Notes: generated by a model not told the origin, from the letters alone. A stretch of 64,000 bases of DNA from Mycolicibacterium alvei (GCF_010727325.1 NZ_AP022565.1:2790001-2854000); one strand, 5' to 3'. Shown: positions 15,547 through 24,804, counted from the stretch's first letter. Numbers and translations are program-made.

Positions 15547-16387
15547 AGCCCTTTTGCGCAAATTTGTTGTAGCGCACGCTCATCGGAAGATGATCCCACA
15601 CCCAGTTCACCGGAGCCGACCGCCACAACGCCGCGAATCGCTGGTAGTTGCGTTCCTGGCGGTCACTCCACGGCAGGTCGAGCAGGTCTCGGGCGCGCGG
15701 CGGCAGGCCTCCCGCGGTGAGGAAGGCCGCGGCCGGGTCGAACACCGTCGCGACCACGCGCCACACCGCCGGGTGAACACCCTTGGGGCACGGAAAGCCC
15801 TTGGTGACATAGCCGACGCCGTAGCGGGCGGACTTGTGCGGGACAGCCACCTCGTTCAGCATCCGGTCCCAGTACTGCTCGAACTCGGCGTAGGTGGCCG
15901 GCATCGGCCGATCGCTGACCCCGTAGCGGCGGTACCAGGTCTTGGACTCGGCGTAGATCTGCTCCTTCTCGGCGTCGCTGAGCCGCTTGACGAAGGTGTC
16001 GGCGAAGTAGAGGACCTGCTCGACGAAGGTGGCGTGCGCCCAGAAGTAGGTATCGGGATCCAGTGCGTGGTACCGCGATCCGTCCGGCATGTCGCCCTTG
16101 ATGCCATGGTGGAAGTCGCGGACCTGGGTCCCGGTGTTGTCGTCCTCGGCGCCGTACACCGTGCGGTAGATCGGCGGCAGCGAGCGCTTGATCCGCGCCG
16201 AGGTGTCGGCGAAGAACACCGAATGGTCCAGCACGCCCTGGCCGAGCTCGGCCAGCATGTTCTGCAGGACGGCGGGCCGCGGCCCGATCAGGTACATCCG
16301 GTTGTCCCCGAAGTACTTCCAGACCAGCGATTGCGGTCCCAGGGGCAGGGCGTCGGTCTGCTGCGGCTGATCGGCCAGTTCGGTCAT
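15533..16387 (-). CDS. MpaB/latex-clearing-protein-like oxygenase (DUF2236)
   Basis: A 284-residue helical protein of the DUF2236 family, heme-dependent oxygenases or related proteins such as rubber oxygenase Lcp and MpaB. Supporting segments are [19 protein letters not shown] near the N-terminus, [18 protein letters not shown] with the family His, and [19 protein letters not shown]. No signal peptide. ATG 16387 is taken as start; GTG 16393 is also possible. It is the first gene of a unit with the TetR gene. The substrate is unknown. Confidence 0.78.
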   Translation of the reverse strand: MTELADQPQQTDALPLGPQSLVWKYFGDNRMYLIGPRPAVLQNMLAELGQGVLDHSVFFADTSARIKRSLPPIYRTVYGAEDDNTGTQVRDFHHGIKGDMPDGSRYHALDPDTYFWAHATFVEQVLYFADTFVKRLSDAEKEQIYAESKTWYRRYGVSDRPMPATYAEFEQYWDRMLNEVAVPHKSARYGVGYVTKGFPCPKGVHPAVWRVVATVFDPAAAFLTAGGLPPRARDLLDLPWSDRQERNYQRFAALWRSAPVNWVWDHLPMSVRYNKFAQKGYAQS

Positions 16388-16409
16388 AGACACAGTGTTA
16401 CAGATTTCG

Positions 16410-16425
16410 CACTTTGTACCAAGTG
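16410..16425. promoter_or_regulatory. Candidate TetR operator upstream of the MpaB-TetR unit
   Basis: CACTTTGTACCAAGTG is palindromic at 14 of 16 positions (CACTT-T-GTAC-C-AAGTG). It lies 22 bases before ATG 16387 and overlaps TTGGTA, a possible minus-strand -35. A direct repeat agtgtta occurs on each side (16394-16400 and 16422-16428). Size, symmetry and place fit a TetR autoregulatory operator, which could also affect the divergent esterase gene. Confidence 0.55.
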
Positions 16426-16519
16426 TTATGTGATCGGGGTCACCGAGTGGTGGGCGGCGTTATCGCCCCGTTGCCGCACCGTGTCGCGGGCTGAGACCCC
16501 TAGTTGGAATGATGCGCAG

Positions 16520-17368
16520 GTGACTTCGCTGACCCGCCGTGACGCACTGCGTCTAGGTATCACCGGTGCGGGTGCCGCGGGGCTGATGACGCTGGGCAGC
16601 CTGCTCAATCCGCCGCTGCCCCGCGCGTCTCCGGGCCCCAACCAAACGGGCCCGGCGGGCGCCCCGTTGCCGACCCGCGATTCGGGGTCGTTCACCTCCG
16701 CGGCCCGCGGCGGTGTGGAAACCAACTGGATCATCGCCCGCCCACCCGGCCAGCACGGCCCATTGCGTCCGGTGATCGCCTTGCACGGGATGGACAACGA
16801 TGCCGCCGGCGTGATGAGCCTGGGCATCCCGGAAGCGCTGGCCCAACTGACCGCGGCCGGCCGGCCGCCGTTCGCGGTGGTCAGTGTGGACGGCGGCAAC
16901 TCGTTCTGGCGCCGTCGGGCCTCCGGGGAGGACTCGGGGGCGATGGTGCTCAACGAGTTGATCCCGATGCTGGCCACCAAGGGCATCGACACCTCACGAG
17001 TGGCCTTCATGGGCTGGTCGATGGGCGGCTACGGCGCCATGCTGTTGGGTGCCAGACTGGGCGCCGCGCGCACCGCGGCGGTCTGCGCGATCAGCCCGGC
17101 GCTCTACCTCACGTACTGGGGCGCGCCGCCGGATGCCTTCGACAGCCTGGAAGACTGGCAGCAGAACTCAGCGCTGAGACTGCTACCGGCGCTGGGGTCG
17201 ATCCCGCTGCGCATCGACTGCGGCACCGGGGACGGGTTTTACGCCGCGACCCGAATGTTCGTCAACCAACTGCCCAGGACCCCGGCCGTCGGTTTCTACC
17301 CCGGCGGCCACGATCAGGACTTCTGGCGCGCGCACCTGTCCGACGAGCTGGCCTGGCTCGATTCCTGA
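16520..17368 (+). CDS. Tat-exported esterase/hydrolase, alpha/beta fold
   Basis: A 282-residue secreted or surface serine hydrolase. The N-terminus TSLTRRDALRLGITGAGAAG has the twin-arginine motif followed by a hydrophobic stretch. The nucleophile elbow is GWSMGGYG (G-x-S-x-G), an oxyanion-region LHGMDN lies upstream, and the catalytic His is expected in YPGGHDQDFW near the C-terminus, with Asp in RIDCGTGD. This is the esterase D/antigen 85-like arrangement. Corresponds by similarity to Rv0519c. GTG 16520 is the only in-frame start near the signal peptide. The natural substrate is unknown. Confidence 0.82.
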   Translation: MTSLTRRDALRLGITGAGAAGLMTLGSLLNPPLPRASPGPNQTGPAGAPLPTRDSGSFTSAARGGVETNWIIARPPGQHGPLRPVIALHGMDNDAAGVMSLGIPEALAQLTAAGRPPFAVVSVDGGNSFWRRRASGEDSGAMVLNELIPMLATKGIDTSRVAFMGWSMGGYGAMLLGARLGAARTAAVCAISPALYLTYWGAPPDAFDSLEDWQQNSALRLLPALGSIPLRIDCGTGDGFYAATRMFVNQLPRTPAVGFYPGGHDQDFWRAHLSDELAWLDS

Positions 17369-17384
17369 ACCGCGCCTTGGGCTC

Positions 17385-18149
17385 TCACCCCCAGGTGAGC
17401 GGATCCAATGCGAGGTAGAACCGCAGCCGGTCCTCATCTACCGCCGCCGGATAGCCCGCGGCCAGACCTGCCGACGCGTCCGCGGCGAAGCCGGGAAAGG
17501 TGTCGGCGGTGTTGGCCAGCACCAACGCGAGGTCGGCGTGCCGGTCCGCGAGACCCAGCCGGCCCAGGTCGATGAAGCCCTCGACGGCGAGCCGGTCCGG
17601 GTCGATCAGGACGTTGGGCAGGCACAGGTCACCGTGGCACACCACCCGATCGGCGGCCTCCTGGCGGCGACGCCGGTCGGCCTCCCGTTCGACCCGCATC
17701 AGCAGCTCGGCAGGCGGGACGTCCTTGTCCTCGTCGGGCAGAAAGTCGGGGTTGACCGCGCCCGCGGCGACGACCGACCGGGCGAGCGACAGCATGCCGT
17801 CGAGGTCGCGCCCGTAGGGACAGTCGTCGATCGGGATGCCGTGCAGGTCGCGGATCGCCCGCACGACCGAGGGCCACGCCGTCCGTAGGTCTGCTTCCGC
17901 GAGCTGATCGGCCGCGACGCCGCCGATGGCACTGGTGACCAGGTACGCACCGCCATCCTCGCCGCCGCCGAAGTCGATCACGGCGGGGACCGGCAATCCC
18001 TGATCGTGCGCCCACGACACCCGGTCCCGCTCCGCGGCCAGATCGGCTGCCGTCGTCGGGCCGACCACTTTCGCGTAACGGGAACCGTCGGCACTGCGGA
18101 ACACCCGGGCGCCGGATTCACCCGCTGTGACGGGCTCCCAGTCGGTCAC
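17385..18149 (-). CDS. APH(3'')-type aminoglycoside (streptomycin) phosphotransferase
   Basis: A 254-residue kinase-fold aminoglycoside phosphotransferase. The catalytic loop is VCHGDLCLPNVLID (H-G-D-x-x-x-x-N) near residue 170, followed by the metal-binding GFIDLGRLG. Several segments match StrA/APH(3'')-Ib as I recall it, notably NPDFLPDEDK and the C-terminal FYLALDPLTWG. The N-terminal GESGARVFR is a Gly-rich nucleotide loop. A chromosomal APH(3'')-Ic is known from M. fortuitum. GTG 18149 starts five bases after the stop of the preceding membrane-protein gene, at the end of the hem unit. Expected reaction: ATP-dependent phosphorylation of streptomycin at 3''. Confidence 0.85.
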   Translation of the reverse strand: MTDWEPVTAGESGARVFRSADGSRYAKVVGPTTAADLAAERDRVSWAHDQGLPVPAVIDFGGGEDGGAYLVTSAIGGVAADQLAEADLRTAWPSVVRAIRDLHGIPIDDCPYGRDLDGMLSLARSVVAAGAVNPDFLPDEDKDVPPAELLMRVEREADRRRRQEAADRVVCHGDLCLPNVLIDPDRLAVEGFIDLGRLGLADRHADLALVLANTADTFPGFAADASAGLAAGYPAAVDEDRLRFYLALDPLTWG

Positions 18150-18154
18150 AGGCG

Positions 18155-18382
18155 TCAGCGGCGCAACCGGGCGACACCCAACACGATCAGCACGCCCGCC
18201 AGACCCGCCAGCACCAAGGCCAGCACCAGCAGCGGCGCCGAGTAACTGACGGCCGTCGTAGTCGGCTCACCCTCCAGCACGGGCGCCACCTCGATCGTCG
18301 TCGCGGCCGCGACCCAGCTCAGCACACAGCCCACCGCCGCAACGGCGGCAACCACGAACTCCAGGACGGCCCGCGGTTTCAC
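18155..18382 (-). CDS. Small two-span membrane protein (75 aa)
   Basis: The product starts VKPRAVLEFVVAAVAAVGCV and has two hydrophobic helices (about 8-28 and 48-70) and a basic C-terminus ARLRR. The region between carries a short acidic segment. GTG 18382 overlaps the previous gene's stop as GTGA. Position suggests Rv0514. No function known to me; it is part of the run hemA to the aminoglycoside kinase. Confidence 0.65.
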   Translation of the reverse strand: MKPRAVLEFVVAAVAAVGCVLSWVAAATTIEVAPVLEGEPTTTAVSYSAPLLVLALVLAGLAGVLIVLGVARLRR

Positions 18383-18864
18383 GGAGTGCGCTCCTCGACC
18401 AACGGCGTCAGCGCTTCCCGCAGCTTCCGGTGCTTGCGCGCCCAGGCCTGGGCCCCACGGTTGCCGGTGAGTTTCAGCCCGATGCCGGTGCGGCCCCGCG
18501 GTATCCCGGACAATTCGCCGAGGGCGCGATCGGACTCCCATTTCGGCGACTCCGAACGCTCTGCTTCGGGGAAGATCTTCACGATCTCGTCGATCCGCAG
18601 GATCTCGGCGCCCTGTCGCAGGGTTTCGGCGGTCAACTCGACCGAGGTGTGGATGCGCGCGGCCTTGATCTGGATGGCCACGAATGCCGACACCAAGACC
18701 AGGAACAGGATCGGAATCCACAGATCGTGACCGTATCCGCCGGTCATCTGCAGAATCGCCATGCCGCCCCCTGCGAACGGACCCAACAGCAGCCAGGCCC
18801 AACTGGCGCCCTGCTCGTAGAACAGCACGTCAGCGGCAACCTTGTTCACCGGTTCACTCTCCAT
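18379..18864 (-). CDS. DUF3093-like membrane protein
   Basis: A 161-residue protein with two helices (about residues 22-40 and 50-66), then a soluble domain of about 95 residues containing ELTAETLRQGAEILRIDEI, SGIPRGRTGIGLKL and QAWARKHRKL. The order of these segments resembles DUF3093, an actinobacterial membrane family with no known function. ATG 18864 follows GAAGGGG by five bases and is preferred to GTG 18870. It overlaps its upstream neighbour by 11 bp and its downstream one by 4 bp. Confidence 0.6.
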   Translation of the reverse strand: MESEPVNKVAADVLFYEQGASWAWLLLGPFAGGGMAILQMTGGYGHDLWIPILFLVLVSAFVAIQIKAARIHTSVELTAETLRQGAEILRIDEIVKIFPEAERSESPKWESDRALGELSGIPRGRTGIGLKLTGNRGAQAWARKHRKLREALTPLVEERTP

Positions 18865-19252
18865 GATCACCCCTTCGCAACGGTGCAGCGCTCAAGCCGG
18901 TTCCTACGATCAGCAACAGCAGCGCCAGCAGCGTGAGGATGTGCACCGGAGCCAGCCTGAGCGTCGCCATCAACCCGACCACCACCACGATCGCCATCGA
19001 CAGTGCAACGGCGGCGCGACGATGTCGCACACTGCCCGAACGGCTGCGGCCCGCCAGGTACGCCATCCCGGCACCGGCCAGCGACGTGAGCACACCCACG
19101 GCGCGGAACAGGGTGCTCTCGGCGCTGGGCCACGACACCGAGGCCGCGATCAGTCCACCGACGATCAACAACACAGCACCGACCAACCAACAACTGAACG
19201 CGATGGTCGCGCGGCGCGACGCCGCGGATGGGGACGCCGGAGATGAGGACAT
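18854..19252 (-). CDS. Membrane protein of unknown function, four hydrophobic segments
   Basis: A 132-residue protein. Hydrophobic segments at about residues 18-40, 48-66, 82-98 and 103-120; N-terminal SSSPASPSAASRRA is polar and the C-terminus PLRRGDHGE is basic then acidic. No family recognised. ATG 19252 is chosen; TTG 19276 would overlap the previous stop and couple translation. It belongs to the string of membrane-protein genes after hemB. Confidence 0.55.
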   Translation of the reverse strand: MSSSPASPSAASRRATIAFSCWLVGAVLLIVGGLIAASVSWPSAESTLFRAVGVLTSLAGAGMAYLAGRSRSGSVRHRRAAVALSMAIVVVVGLMATLRLAPVHILTLLALLLLIVGTGLSAAPLRRGDHGE

Positions 19253-19272
19253 TGTCGGGAAGCCTAGCGAAA

Positions 19273-19695
19273 TCAACGCACGAAGAAGCCGTCGGCGTCC
19301 TTGCGGTACAGCAGGTACAGCCCGCCCGCGATCAGCACGGACCCGACGATCGCGGTGAGTGCGTAGCCCACCGCCGCCGCGGCCTGACGTTCACCGGTCA
19401 GCAGGCTGCTGATCGCGTGCAGGGCCGAGACGAGTCCGCCGCTGGTCAGCAGGGTGCGGGCCCAGCGATACCCCTGGCGCATCAAGATCAGGAACGCCAC
19501 CACGATCGAGGACAACACCACCAGGAACATCGCCGAGAAGACGACGGTCATGGACCGTTGCACGCCGCCACCGGATCCGGTCAGCACGTCGATCAGGTAC
19601 CCGACCACCATGAGCACCAACGCGGCCGCCCACAACCAGAATCCCGTGTCGACGTCCTCGGGACGTCCGGTGGGGCTCGGTTGCTGACCGGTCAC
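19273..19695 (-). CDS. Membrane protein of unknown function, four spans
   Basis: A 140-residue protein that starts VTGQQPSPTGRPEDVDTGFW, then has four helices (about residues 20-42, 54-75, 80-102 and 110-132) with the basic inter-helix segment RQGYRWAR. The tail is LYRKDADGFFVR. Similar four-helix proteins with an R-x-G-x-x-W-A-R-turn occur widely in actinobacteria, without known role. GTG 19695 overlaps the hemB stop as GTGA, so it is coupled to hemB. Confidence 0.65.
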   Translation of the reverse strand: MTGQQPSPTGRPEDVDTGFWLWAAALVLMVVGYLIDVLTGSGGGVQRSMTVVFSAMFLVVLSSIVVAFLILMRQGYRWARTLLTSGGLVSALHAISSLLTGERQAAAAVGYALTAIVGSVLIAGGLYLLYRKDADGFFVR

Positions 19696-20672
19696 GCGAG
19701 CCAGCCGGCCACGTCGGCCGCCCAATAGGTCAGCACGATGTCGGCACCGGCCCGCCGGATTCCGGTCAGGGATTCCAGGGCGGCCGCCTGCAGATCGATC
19801 CAGCCATTGGCCGCGGCAGCACAGATCATCGAGTACTCACCCGAAATCTGGTACGCGGCAACGGGTACCGGTGAAATATCAGCGGCGGCGCGCACCACAT
19901 CCAGGTAACTCATCGCAGGCTTGACCATCACGATGTCGGCACCCTCGTCGATGTCGAGTTCGACCTCGTGCACGGCTTCGCGGATATTGCCCGGATCCTG
20001 TTGGTAGGTACGCCGATCGCCCTGCAAACTCGACGAGACCGCTTCCCGGAACGGGCCGTAGAACGCCGAGGCGAACTTGGCCGCATACGCCAGGATCGCG
20101 ACATCGGTGTGTCCGGCCGTATCGAGCCCGTCGCGGATGGCGGCCACCTGACCGTCCATCATGCCGCTGGGACCCACCACGTGGGCACCCGACTCCGCTT
20201 GTGCCACAGCAAGTTCGGTGTAGCGCACATTGGTCGCGTCGTTGTCGACCCGACCCGCGGCGTCCAGCACGCCGCAGTGTCCGTGGTCGGTGAACTCGTC
20301 GAGGCAGGTGTCGGCCATCAGCACGGTGGCATCACCGAGATCCTTGGCCAGATCACGCAGCGCCACGTTGAGGATGCCGTCCGGATCGGTACCGATGCTG
20401 CCGACGGCGTCCTTGTCCTCGTCGCGGGGCACCCCGAACAGCATCAGCCCGCCCACACCGGCCGCCACCGCATCCGCGGCCGCCTGCCGTAGCGAGTCCC
20501 TGGTGTGTTGCACCACGCCGGGCATGGAACTGATGGCCCGCGGCTCCGACAGACCGTCGGCGACGAACATCGGCAGCACCAGATGGCGCGGCTCCAAAGA
20601 GGTCTGGGCCACCAGGCGGCGCATCGCAGGTGTCGAGCGCAGACGACGGGGACGATGCCGTGGATAGGACAC
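19692..20672 (-). CDS. hemB: Delta-aminolevulinic acid dehydratase (porphobilinogen synthase)
   Basis: A 326-residue TIM-barrel enzyme that joins two 5-aminolevulinate molecules into porphobilinogen. Visible motifs: MADTCLDEFTDHGHCGVLD (metal-site region), AILAYAAKFASAFYGPFREA with the first Schiff-base Lys, and DIVMVKPAMSYLDVVR with the second. The Cys arrangement in the metal loop suggests it is not the three-Cys zinc type. GTG 20672 is well placed, with AAGGAGG about eight bases upstream. The frame stays open upstream, but that stretch holds the 20700-20756 hairpin and is not coding. Corresponds to Rv0512. Confidence 0.94.
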   Translation of the reverse strand: MSYPRHRPRRLRSTPAMRRLVAQTSLEPRHLVLPMFVADGLSEPRAISSMPGVVQHTRDSLRQAAADAVAAGVGGLMLFGVPRDEDKDAVGSIGTDPDGILNVALRDLAKDLGDATVLMADTCLDEFTDHGHCGVLDAAGRVDNDATNVRYTELAVAQAESGAHVVGPSGMMDGQVAAIRDGLDTAGHTDVAILAYAAKFASAFYGPFREAVSSSLQGDRRTYQQDPGNIREAVHEVELDIDEGADIVMVKPAMSYLDVVRAAADISPVPVAAYQISGEYSMICAAAANGWIDLQAAALESLTGIRRAGADIVLTYWAADVAGWLA

Positions 20673-20699
20673 TGCGGGGCCTCCTTCTGCGCTTCTCCG

Positions 20700-20756
20700 C
20701 GAAACGGTATTCCGGCAGAAGAACTTCGAGTGCAGGCCTGCTGGAATACCGTTTCG
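20700..20756. repeat. Long hairpin between hemD and hemB
   Basis: Left arm 20700-20718 (cgaaacggtattccggcag) pairs with right arm 20738-20756 over 19 positions; 14 are an unbroken match, one is a G-U pair and four more follow. The loop is 19 bases. It begins 8 bases after the hemD stop on the minus strand and ends 28 bases before the hemB start, leaving the hemB ribosome binding site free. There is no T-run. It may be an attenuator, an RNA-processing or stability element, or a double binding site for a dimeric regulator. Confidence 0.65.
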
Positions 20757-20763
20757 GCGAAAT

Positions 20764-22440
20764 CTACCTGCGGCGGCTCTTCTTGCGCGGCGGGGGCAGT
20801 GCCCCTTCGGCCCGCAGTCGAGCGGCGTGCTCGGCGAGCGCGTCGACCAGCGGCCCCACGGTGGCCGTCTCGGGCTGCACATCCACCCGCAGGCCGAATT
20901 CCGCTGCGGTTTCAGCAGTTTTCGGCCCGATGCAGGCCACGATGGTCCGGGCGTGCGGCTTGCCGGCGATACCGACCAGGTTGCGCACCGTCGAACTGGA
21001 GGTGAAGCAGACCGCGTCGAACCCGCCGGTCTTGATCATCTCGCGGGTCTGCGCCGGTGGCGGAGCGGCACGCACGGTGCGGTAGGCCGTGACATCCTCG
21101 ATCTCCCACCCGCGCTCACGCAGGCCCTCGGCCAGCGTCTCGGTGGCGATGTCGGCGCGCGGCAGCAGCACCCGGTTCACCGGATCGAAAACCTCGTCGA
21201 ACGGCGGGAACTCGTCGAGCAGACCCAGCGAGGACTGCTCCCCCGACGGCACCAGCTCGGGGTTGATGCCGAACGCCCGCACCTTGTCGGCGGTGGCCTG
21301 TCCGACACAGGCGATCTTCACCCCGGAGAAGGCCCGCGCATCCAGACCGAACTCGTTGAACTTCTCCCAGACCGCACGCACGGCGTTGGTCGAGGTGAAC
21401 ACCACCCACTGGAACCGGCCGTCGACCAGACCCTTGACTGCGCGCTCCATCTGGGCGGGGCTGCGCGGCGGCTCGACCGCGATGGTCGGCACCTCGATCG
21501 GCAGGGCGCCGTGGCCCACCAACCGGTCGCTCATCTCGCCGGCCTGATCCTTGGTACGCGGCACCAGCACGGTCCAGCCGTACAGGGCGCGGCTCTCCCA
21601 CCAGTTCAGCTTGGCCCGGTTGGCCACGGTCTTGCCGATGGTGACCACCAGCGGCCCGGCCAGCGGGCCCGCCAGCTCACTGCCGGCCGGCTTCTCCAGC
21701 ACCGCCTTGTCGGTCAGTCCACCGAGGCTGGTCTCCACCGAACGCTGCTGGCAGGTGGTACCGCTCGCGGTCACCACCGCCGGAGTGTTCTCGGCCAGAC
21801 CGAATTCGATCAGGGTGCGCGCGGCGTCCGGCAGGTGCGACGCGGTCGCGTGCAGGATCAGCGGCCCGGGTGCGGCGGCCAGCGCCGCCCAGTCCACGTC
21901 ACCGCGGACGTCGGCCACGGTGTGCGACGACCCGAGCGGCAGGCCCGCGTAGGTGGGCACTGCGCTGGTGGCGGGCAGACCGGGGACGATCTCGAAGTTC
22001 ACATGGGACCTGGCCAGCGCACCGATCTCGGTGATGACGGCGTCCACGGACAGCGGGTCACCGGCGACCAGGCGCACCACGTCGTAGCCGTGGCGGGCCT
22101 CGGAGACCAGTGTCTTGGCCACCTCGGCGGGATCGCCCAGCGCGGGGCGCACCTCGGGACCACCCGCGATGACGGCGGCTTGCGCCGCGTCGGGGGTTCC
22201 GGTGGCGTCATCGCCTGCGGCGGCGGCCTTGGCCGGCTCAGCCGGTGCCGGGCCGGACGCCGGGGGCAGCTCCGTGCCGATCAGCGCCAGTACGGCTTCT
22301 GGGACGTCGGGATCGGTGAACACCAACTCGGCGTGCGCCAGTACAGTCTGCGCCCGTGCCGTCAGCAGCCCCGGATCTCCCGGGCCCGAACCCACAAATG
22401 TGATGCGGCCGGGCTTGGCCTTGCGACCTCGCATGGTCAT
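20764..22440 (-). CDS. hemD: Fused uroporphyrinogen-III methyltransferase-like / uroporphyrinogen-III synthase
   Basis: A 558-residue two-domain protein. Residues 1-265 are CobA/SUMT-like, starting [20 protein letters not shown]; residues about 280-545 are uroporphyrinogen-III synthase ([57 protein letters not shown]). HemD closes hydroxymethylbilane to uroporphyrinogen III; SUMT methylates it toward siroheme and cobalamin. The SUMT half has an Ala-rich insertion at about 55-100, and its [13 protein letters not shown] and AGLPLGSSH segments differ from the canonical RLKGGDP and AGIPLTH, so its activity is uncertain. ATG 22440 overlaps hemC as ATGA. The tail is basic ([10 protein letters not shown]). 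Corresponds to Rv0511. Confidence 0.92.
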   Translation of the reverse strand: MTMRGRKAKPGRITFVGSGPGDPGLLTARAQTVLAHAELVFTDPDVPEAVLALIGTELPPASGPAPAEPAKAAAAGDDATGTPDAAQAAVIAGGPEVRPALGDPAEVAKTLVSEARHGYDVVRLVAGDPLSVDAVITEIGALARSHVNFEIVPGLPATSAVPTYAGLPLGSSHTVADVRGDVDWAALAAAPGPLILHATASHLPDAARTLIEFGLAENTPAVVTASGTTCQQRSVETSLGGLTDKAVLEKPAGSELAGPLAGPLVVTIGKTVANRAKLNWWESRALYGWTVLVPRTKDQAGEMSDRLVGHGALPIEVPTIAVEPPRSPAQMERAVKGLVDGRFQWVVFTSTNAVRAVWEKFNEFGLDARAFSGVKIACVGQATADKVRAFGINPELVPSGEQSSLGLLDEFPPFDEVFDPVNRVLLPRADIATETLAEGLRERGWEIEDVTAYRTVRAAPPPAQTREMIKTGGFDAVCFTSSSTVRNLVGIAGKPHARTIVACIGPKTAETAAEFGLRVDVQPETATVGPLVDALAEHAARLRAEGALPPPRKKSRRR

Positions 22441-23393
22441 TCTTCACTCCCGCGCTCTACCAACAGCTCGCGTGCACCCAGCTCGTAAAGCTCCGCCGCC
22501 ACCGAGACACCCAACTCAGCGGCCCGATCGGGAGTTCCGATGCCGGACGCACGGATCATGTCGGATCCGTCCAGCGTCGCTACGCAGCCGCGCAACGACA
22601 GCTCCACGAAGACATTGCCGTCCTCATCGATCGACTCGACCACTTCTGCGATCGCGCCAACCGGTGCGGAACAGCCCGCCTCCAGTTCGGCGAGCAGGAC
22701 CCGTTCGGCGGTGACCGCGGCGCGCGTGTCGGCATCGTCCAACTCCGCCAGCACCGAAATCAGCTCGGTGTCGCCGGAGCGGCATTCCAACGCGAGCGCA
22801 CCCTGAGCCGGCGCTGGCAACATCTGCACCGGCTCGAGCGTCTCGGTGACTGCATCGACACGTCCGATACGGGCGAGACCCGCACGGGCGACCACGATGG
22901 CGTCGAGATCACCACTCGTAACCCTGTTCAACCTGGTATCTAGGTTGCCTCGTAGGGGGCGGATTTCCAAACCGAGACCCAGTGCTCTAAGCTGCGCGGC
23001 CCGGCGCGGGCTCGACGTGCCGATCGTGGAGCCCGTCGGCAACTCCCCGAGCACCATGCCGTCACGCGCCACCAGGGCGTCGCGGGGGTCCTCGCGGCGC
23101 GGGACCCCGGCGATCACAAACCGTTCATCCCGTGCGGTGGGCAAATCCTTGTAGGAGTGCACGGCCATGTCGACACGGCCGTCGTGGATCGCGTCGCGCA
23201 GCGCGGCGGTGAACACCCCGACGCCCATGTGGGCGATCGGCCCCTGATTGCGGTCGCCCTCGGTCGTGATGATCACCAACTCGCAGGGGTGACCTGCCGC
23301 CAGCAAAGCGTCTCTGATAGTGCCGGCCTGCGTGGTCGCCAGCAGGCTACCCCGGGTGCCGATCCGGATCACCGTATCGCGCGTTTCTACCAA
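22437..23393 (-). CDS. hemC: Porphobilinogen deaminase (hydroxymethylbilane synthase)
   Basis: About 318 residues. It polymerises four porphobilinogens into hydroxymethylbilane on a dipyrromethane cofactor bound to Cys in [11 protein letters not shown] near residue 245. Other motifs: [15 protein letters not shown] at the N-terminus, VHSYKDLPT with the active-site Asp region, and [14 protein letters not shown] with cofactor-binding Arg. The start is uncertain: TTG 23393 (weak site GAGTAGG just upstream) gives this length, while GTG 23372 begins closer to the usual family N-terminus. It follows hemA by three bases and overlaps hemD by four. Corresponds to Rv0510. Confidence 0.93.
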   Translation of the reverse strand: MVETRDTVIRIGTRGSLLATTQAGTIRDALLAAGHPCELVIITTEGDRNQGPIAHMGVGVFTAALRDAIHDGRVDMAVHSYKDLPTARDERFVIAGVPRREDPRDALVARDGMVLGELPTGSTIGTSSPRRAAQLRALGLGLEIRPLRGNLDTRLNRVTSGDLDAIVVARAGLARIGRVDAVTETLEPVQMLPAPAQGALALECRSGDTELISVLAELDDADTRAAVTAERVLLAELEAGCSAPVGAIAEVVESIDEDGNVFVELSLRGCVATLDGSDMIRASGIGTPDRAAELGVSVAAELYELGARELLVERGSEE

Positions 23394-23396
23394 TGC

Positions 23397-24752
23397 CTAC
23401 TCAGACTTATCGAGATCTGTTGTCATGAAGGGCAATTCGCTGGCCGCCACAGCTTCGACGGCCTGCGGATCGAGTTCGAACAGCTCCCGCAAAGCCTCCG
23501 CGTAGCTGTCCCCGCCAGGTGCACTGGCGAGTTGTTTCACCCGCACCGTGGGTGCGTGCAAAAGTTTGTCGACGACGCGGCGGACCGTCTTGGCCACCTC
23601 GTCGCGGTGCGCCGACTCCAGTTCGGGCAGCCGGTTGTCCAGGCGCAGCAGCTCGGCCTCCACCACGTCGGCGGCGCGTTGCCGCAGCGCCGTCACGGTC
23701 GGGGTGACCTCGGCCATCCGCTGGCCCGCCAGGTAGTTGGCAACCTCGGTGGCCACGATCGTGCGGGCCGCATCGGCATCGGTGGCCGCGGCCCGTGCCG
23801 ACGGCTCCCGCTGAATCCGGTCCATGTCGACGACCCAGACACCGGGCAGCCCGGACACCGCCGGATCGACGTCGCGGGGCATACCGAGGTCACAGATGAC
23901 CAGCTGCCGATCAACGGCGGCCGGGTTGCGCTGCGCCAGTGCATGGTGCACGTCGGCCAGGGATACCACCGGCCGTACCGCCCCGGTGCTGCTGACCACG
24001 ACATCGGAATCGGCCAGCGCTTCGGAGAGTTCGTCCAGGGAAAACGCTTGCGCAGGCACGCCCTGCTCGGTGAGGTTCGCCGCGAGGCGCTGGGCGCGCG
24101 GCAGCGATCGATTCACCACGTTGACCCGGTCGATCCCCGCCCGCAGCAGGTGCGCACCGGCCAGTGCGCCCATCGAGCCCGCGCCGATCACGGCCGCGGT
24201 CCGCCCGGCGAGCCCGCCGCTGAGTTTGGTTTCGGCCATCCCGAGGGCCACCGAGACCACCGACGCGCCCGCGGCGTCGATGCCGGTCTCCGAATGCACC
24301 CGTTTGCCGACGTTCAGGGCCCGCTGGGCCAGCTCGTGCAGCGTGCGCCCGACGGTCTGGTGCTCCTCGGCCGTCGCATAGGCGCGACGCACCTGGCCCA
24401 ACACCTGGGCTTCACCGATGACGGCCGAGTCCAAGCCGCTGGTCACCGCGAACAGATGCTCGACAGCGGCTTCGGCGTAACGCACGTAGGCGTACTTGGT
24501 GAGGTCGTTCAGCGACATGCCGGAATGGTCGGAAAGCACCTGCCCGATGATCGACAGGCCGCCGTGGAAAGCCTCGACCACGGCGTACACCTCGACGCGG
24601 TTGCACGTGGCCAGGACCATGGCCTCGGTGACCAACGAGGACCGGAGGACCTCGTCGATGATCTTGGCCTGATCCGATGCGTCGGTGCTCAACTGCTCGA
24701 GAACAGACACCGGCGCGCTGCGGTGCGAAACCCCGAATAGCAGCACACTCAC
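23397..24752 (-). CDS. hemA: Glutamyl-tRNA reductase
   Basis: A 451-residue enzyme that reduces Glu-tRNA(Glu) to glutamate-1-semialdehyde with NADPH, the committed step of the C5 heme pathway and the usual control point. The catalytic Cys50 is in [11 protein letters not shown]; the tRNA-recognition segment [13 protein letters not shown] and the NADPH domain ([18 protein letters not shown]) are clear; the C-terminal dimerisation helices are present. GTG 24752 is the start; the second visible candidate (GTG two codons on) is less likely. First gene of hemA-hemC-hemD-hemB and associated membrane-protein genes. Corresponds to Rv0509. Confidence 0.94.
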   Translation of the reverse strand: MSVLLFGVSHRSAPVSVLEQLSTDASDQAKIIDEVLRSSLVTEAMVLATCNRVEVYAVVEAFHGGLSIIGQVLSDHSGMSLNDLTKYAYVRYAEAAVEHLFAVTSGLDSAVIGEAQVLGQVRRAYATAEEHQTVGRTLHELAQRALNVGKRVHSETGIDAAGASVVSVALGMAETKLSGGLAGRTAAVIGAGSMGALAGAHLLRAGIDRVNVVNRSLPRAQRLAANLTEQGVPAQAFSLDELSEALADSDVVVSSTGAVRPVVSLADVHHALAQRNPAAVDRQLVICDLGMPRDVDPAVSGLPGVWVVDMDRIQREPSARAAATDADAARTIVATEVANYLAGQRMAEVTPTVTALRQRAADVVEAELLRLDNRLPELESAHRDEVAKTVRRVVDKLLHAPTVRVKQLASAPGGDSYAEALRELFELDPQAVEAVAASELPFMTTDLDKSE

Positions 24753-24804
24753 GGCGTCATCACCACGTCACCAAGGTAATCGTTTCCGGCCCGGCCACCA
24801 AATT

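Noticed and set aside
16394..16428. Direct repeat agtgtta at 16394-16400 and 16422-16428 as a separate operator
   Set aside because: Seven bases is too short to stand alone; it partly overlaps the better-supported palindrome.
20673..20882. Extension of hemB upstream of GTG 20672
   Set aside because: It crosses the 20700-20756 hairpin and reads into hemD; the family N-terminus and AAGGAGG fit GTG 20672.
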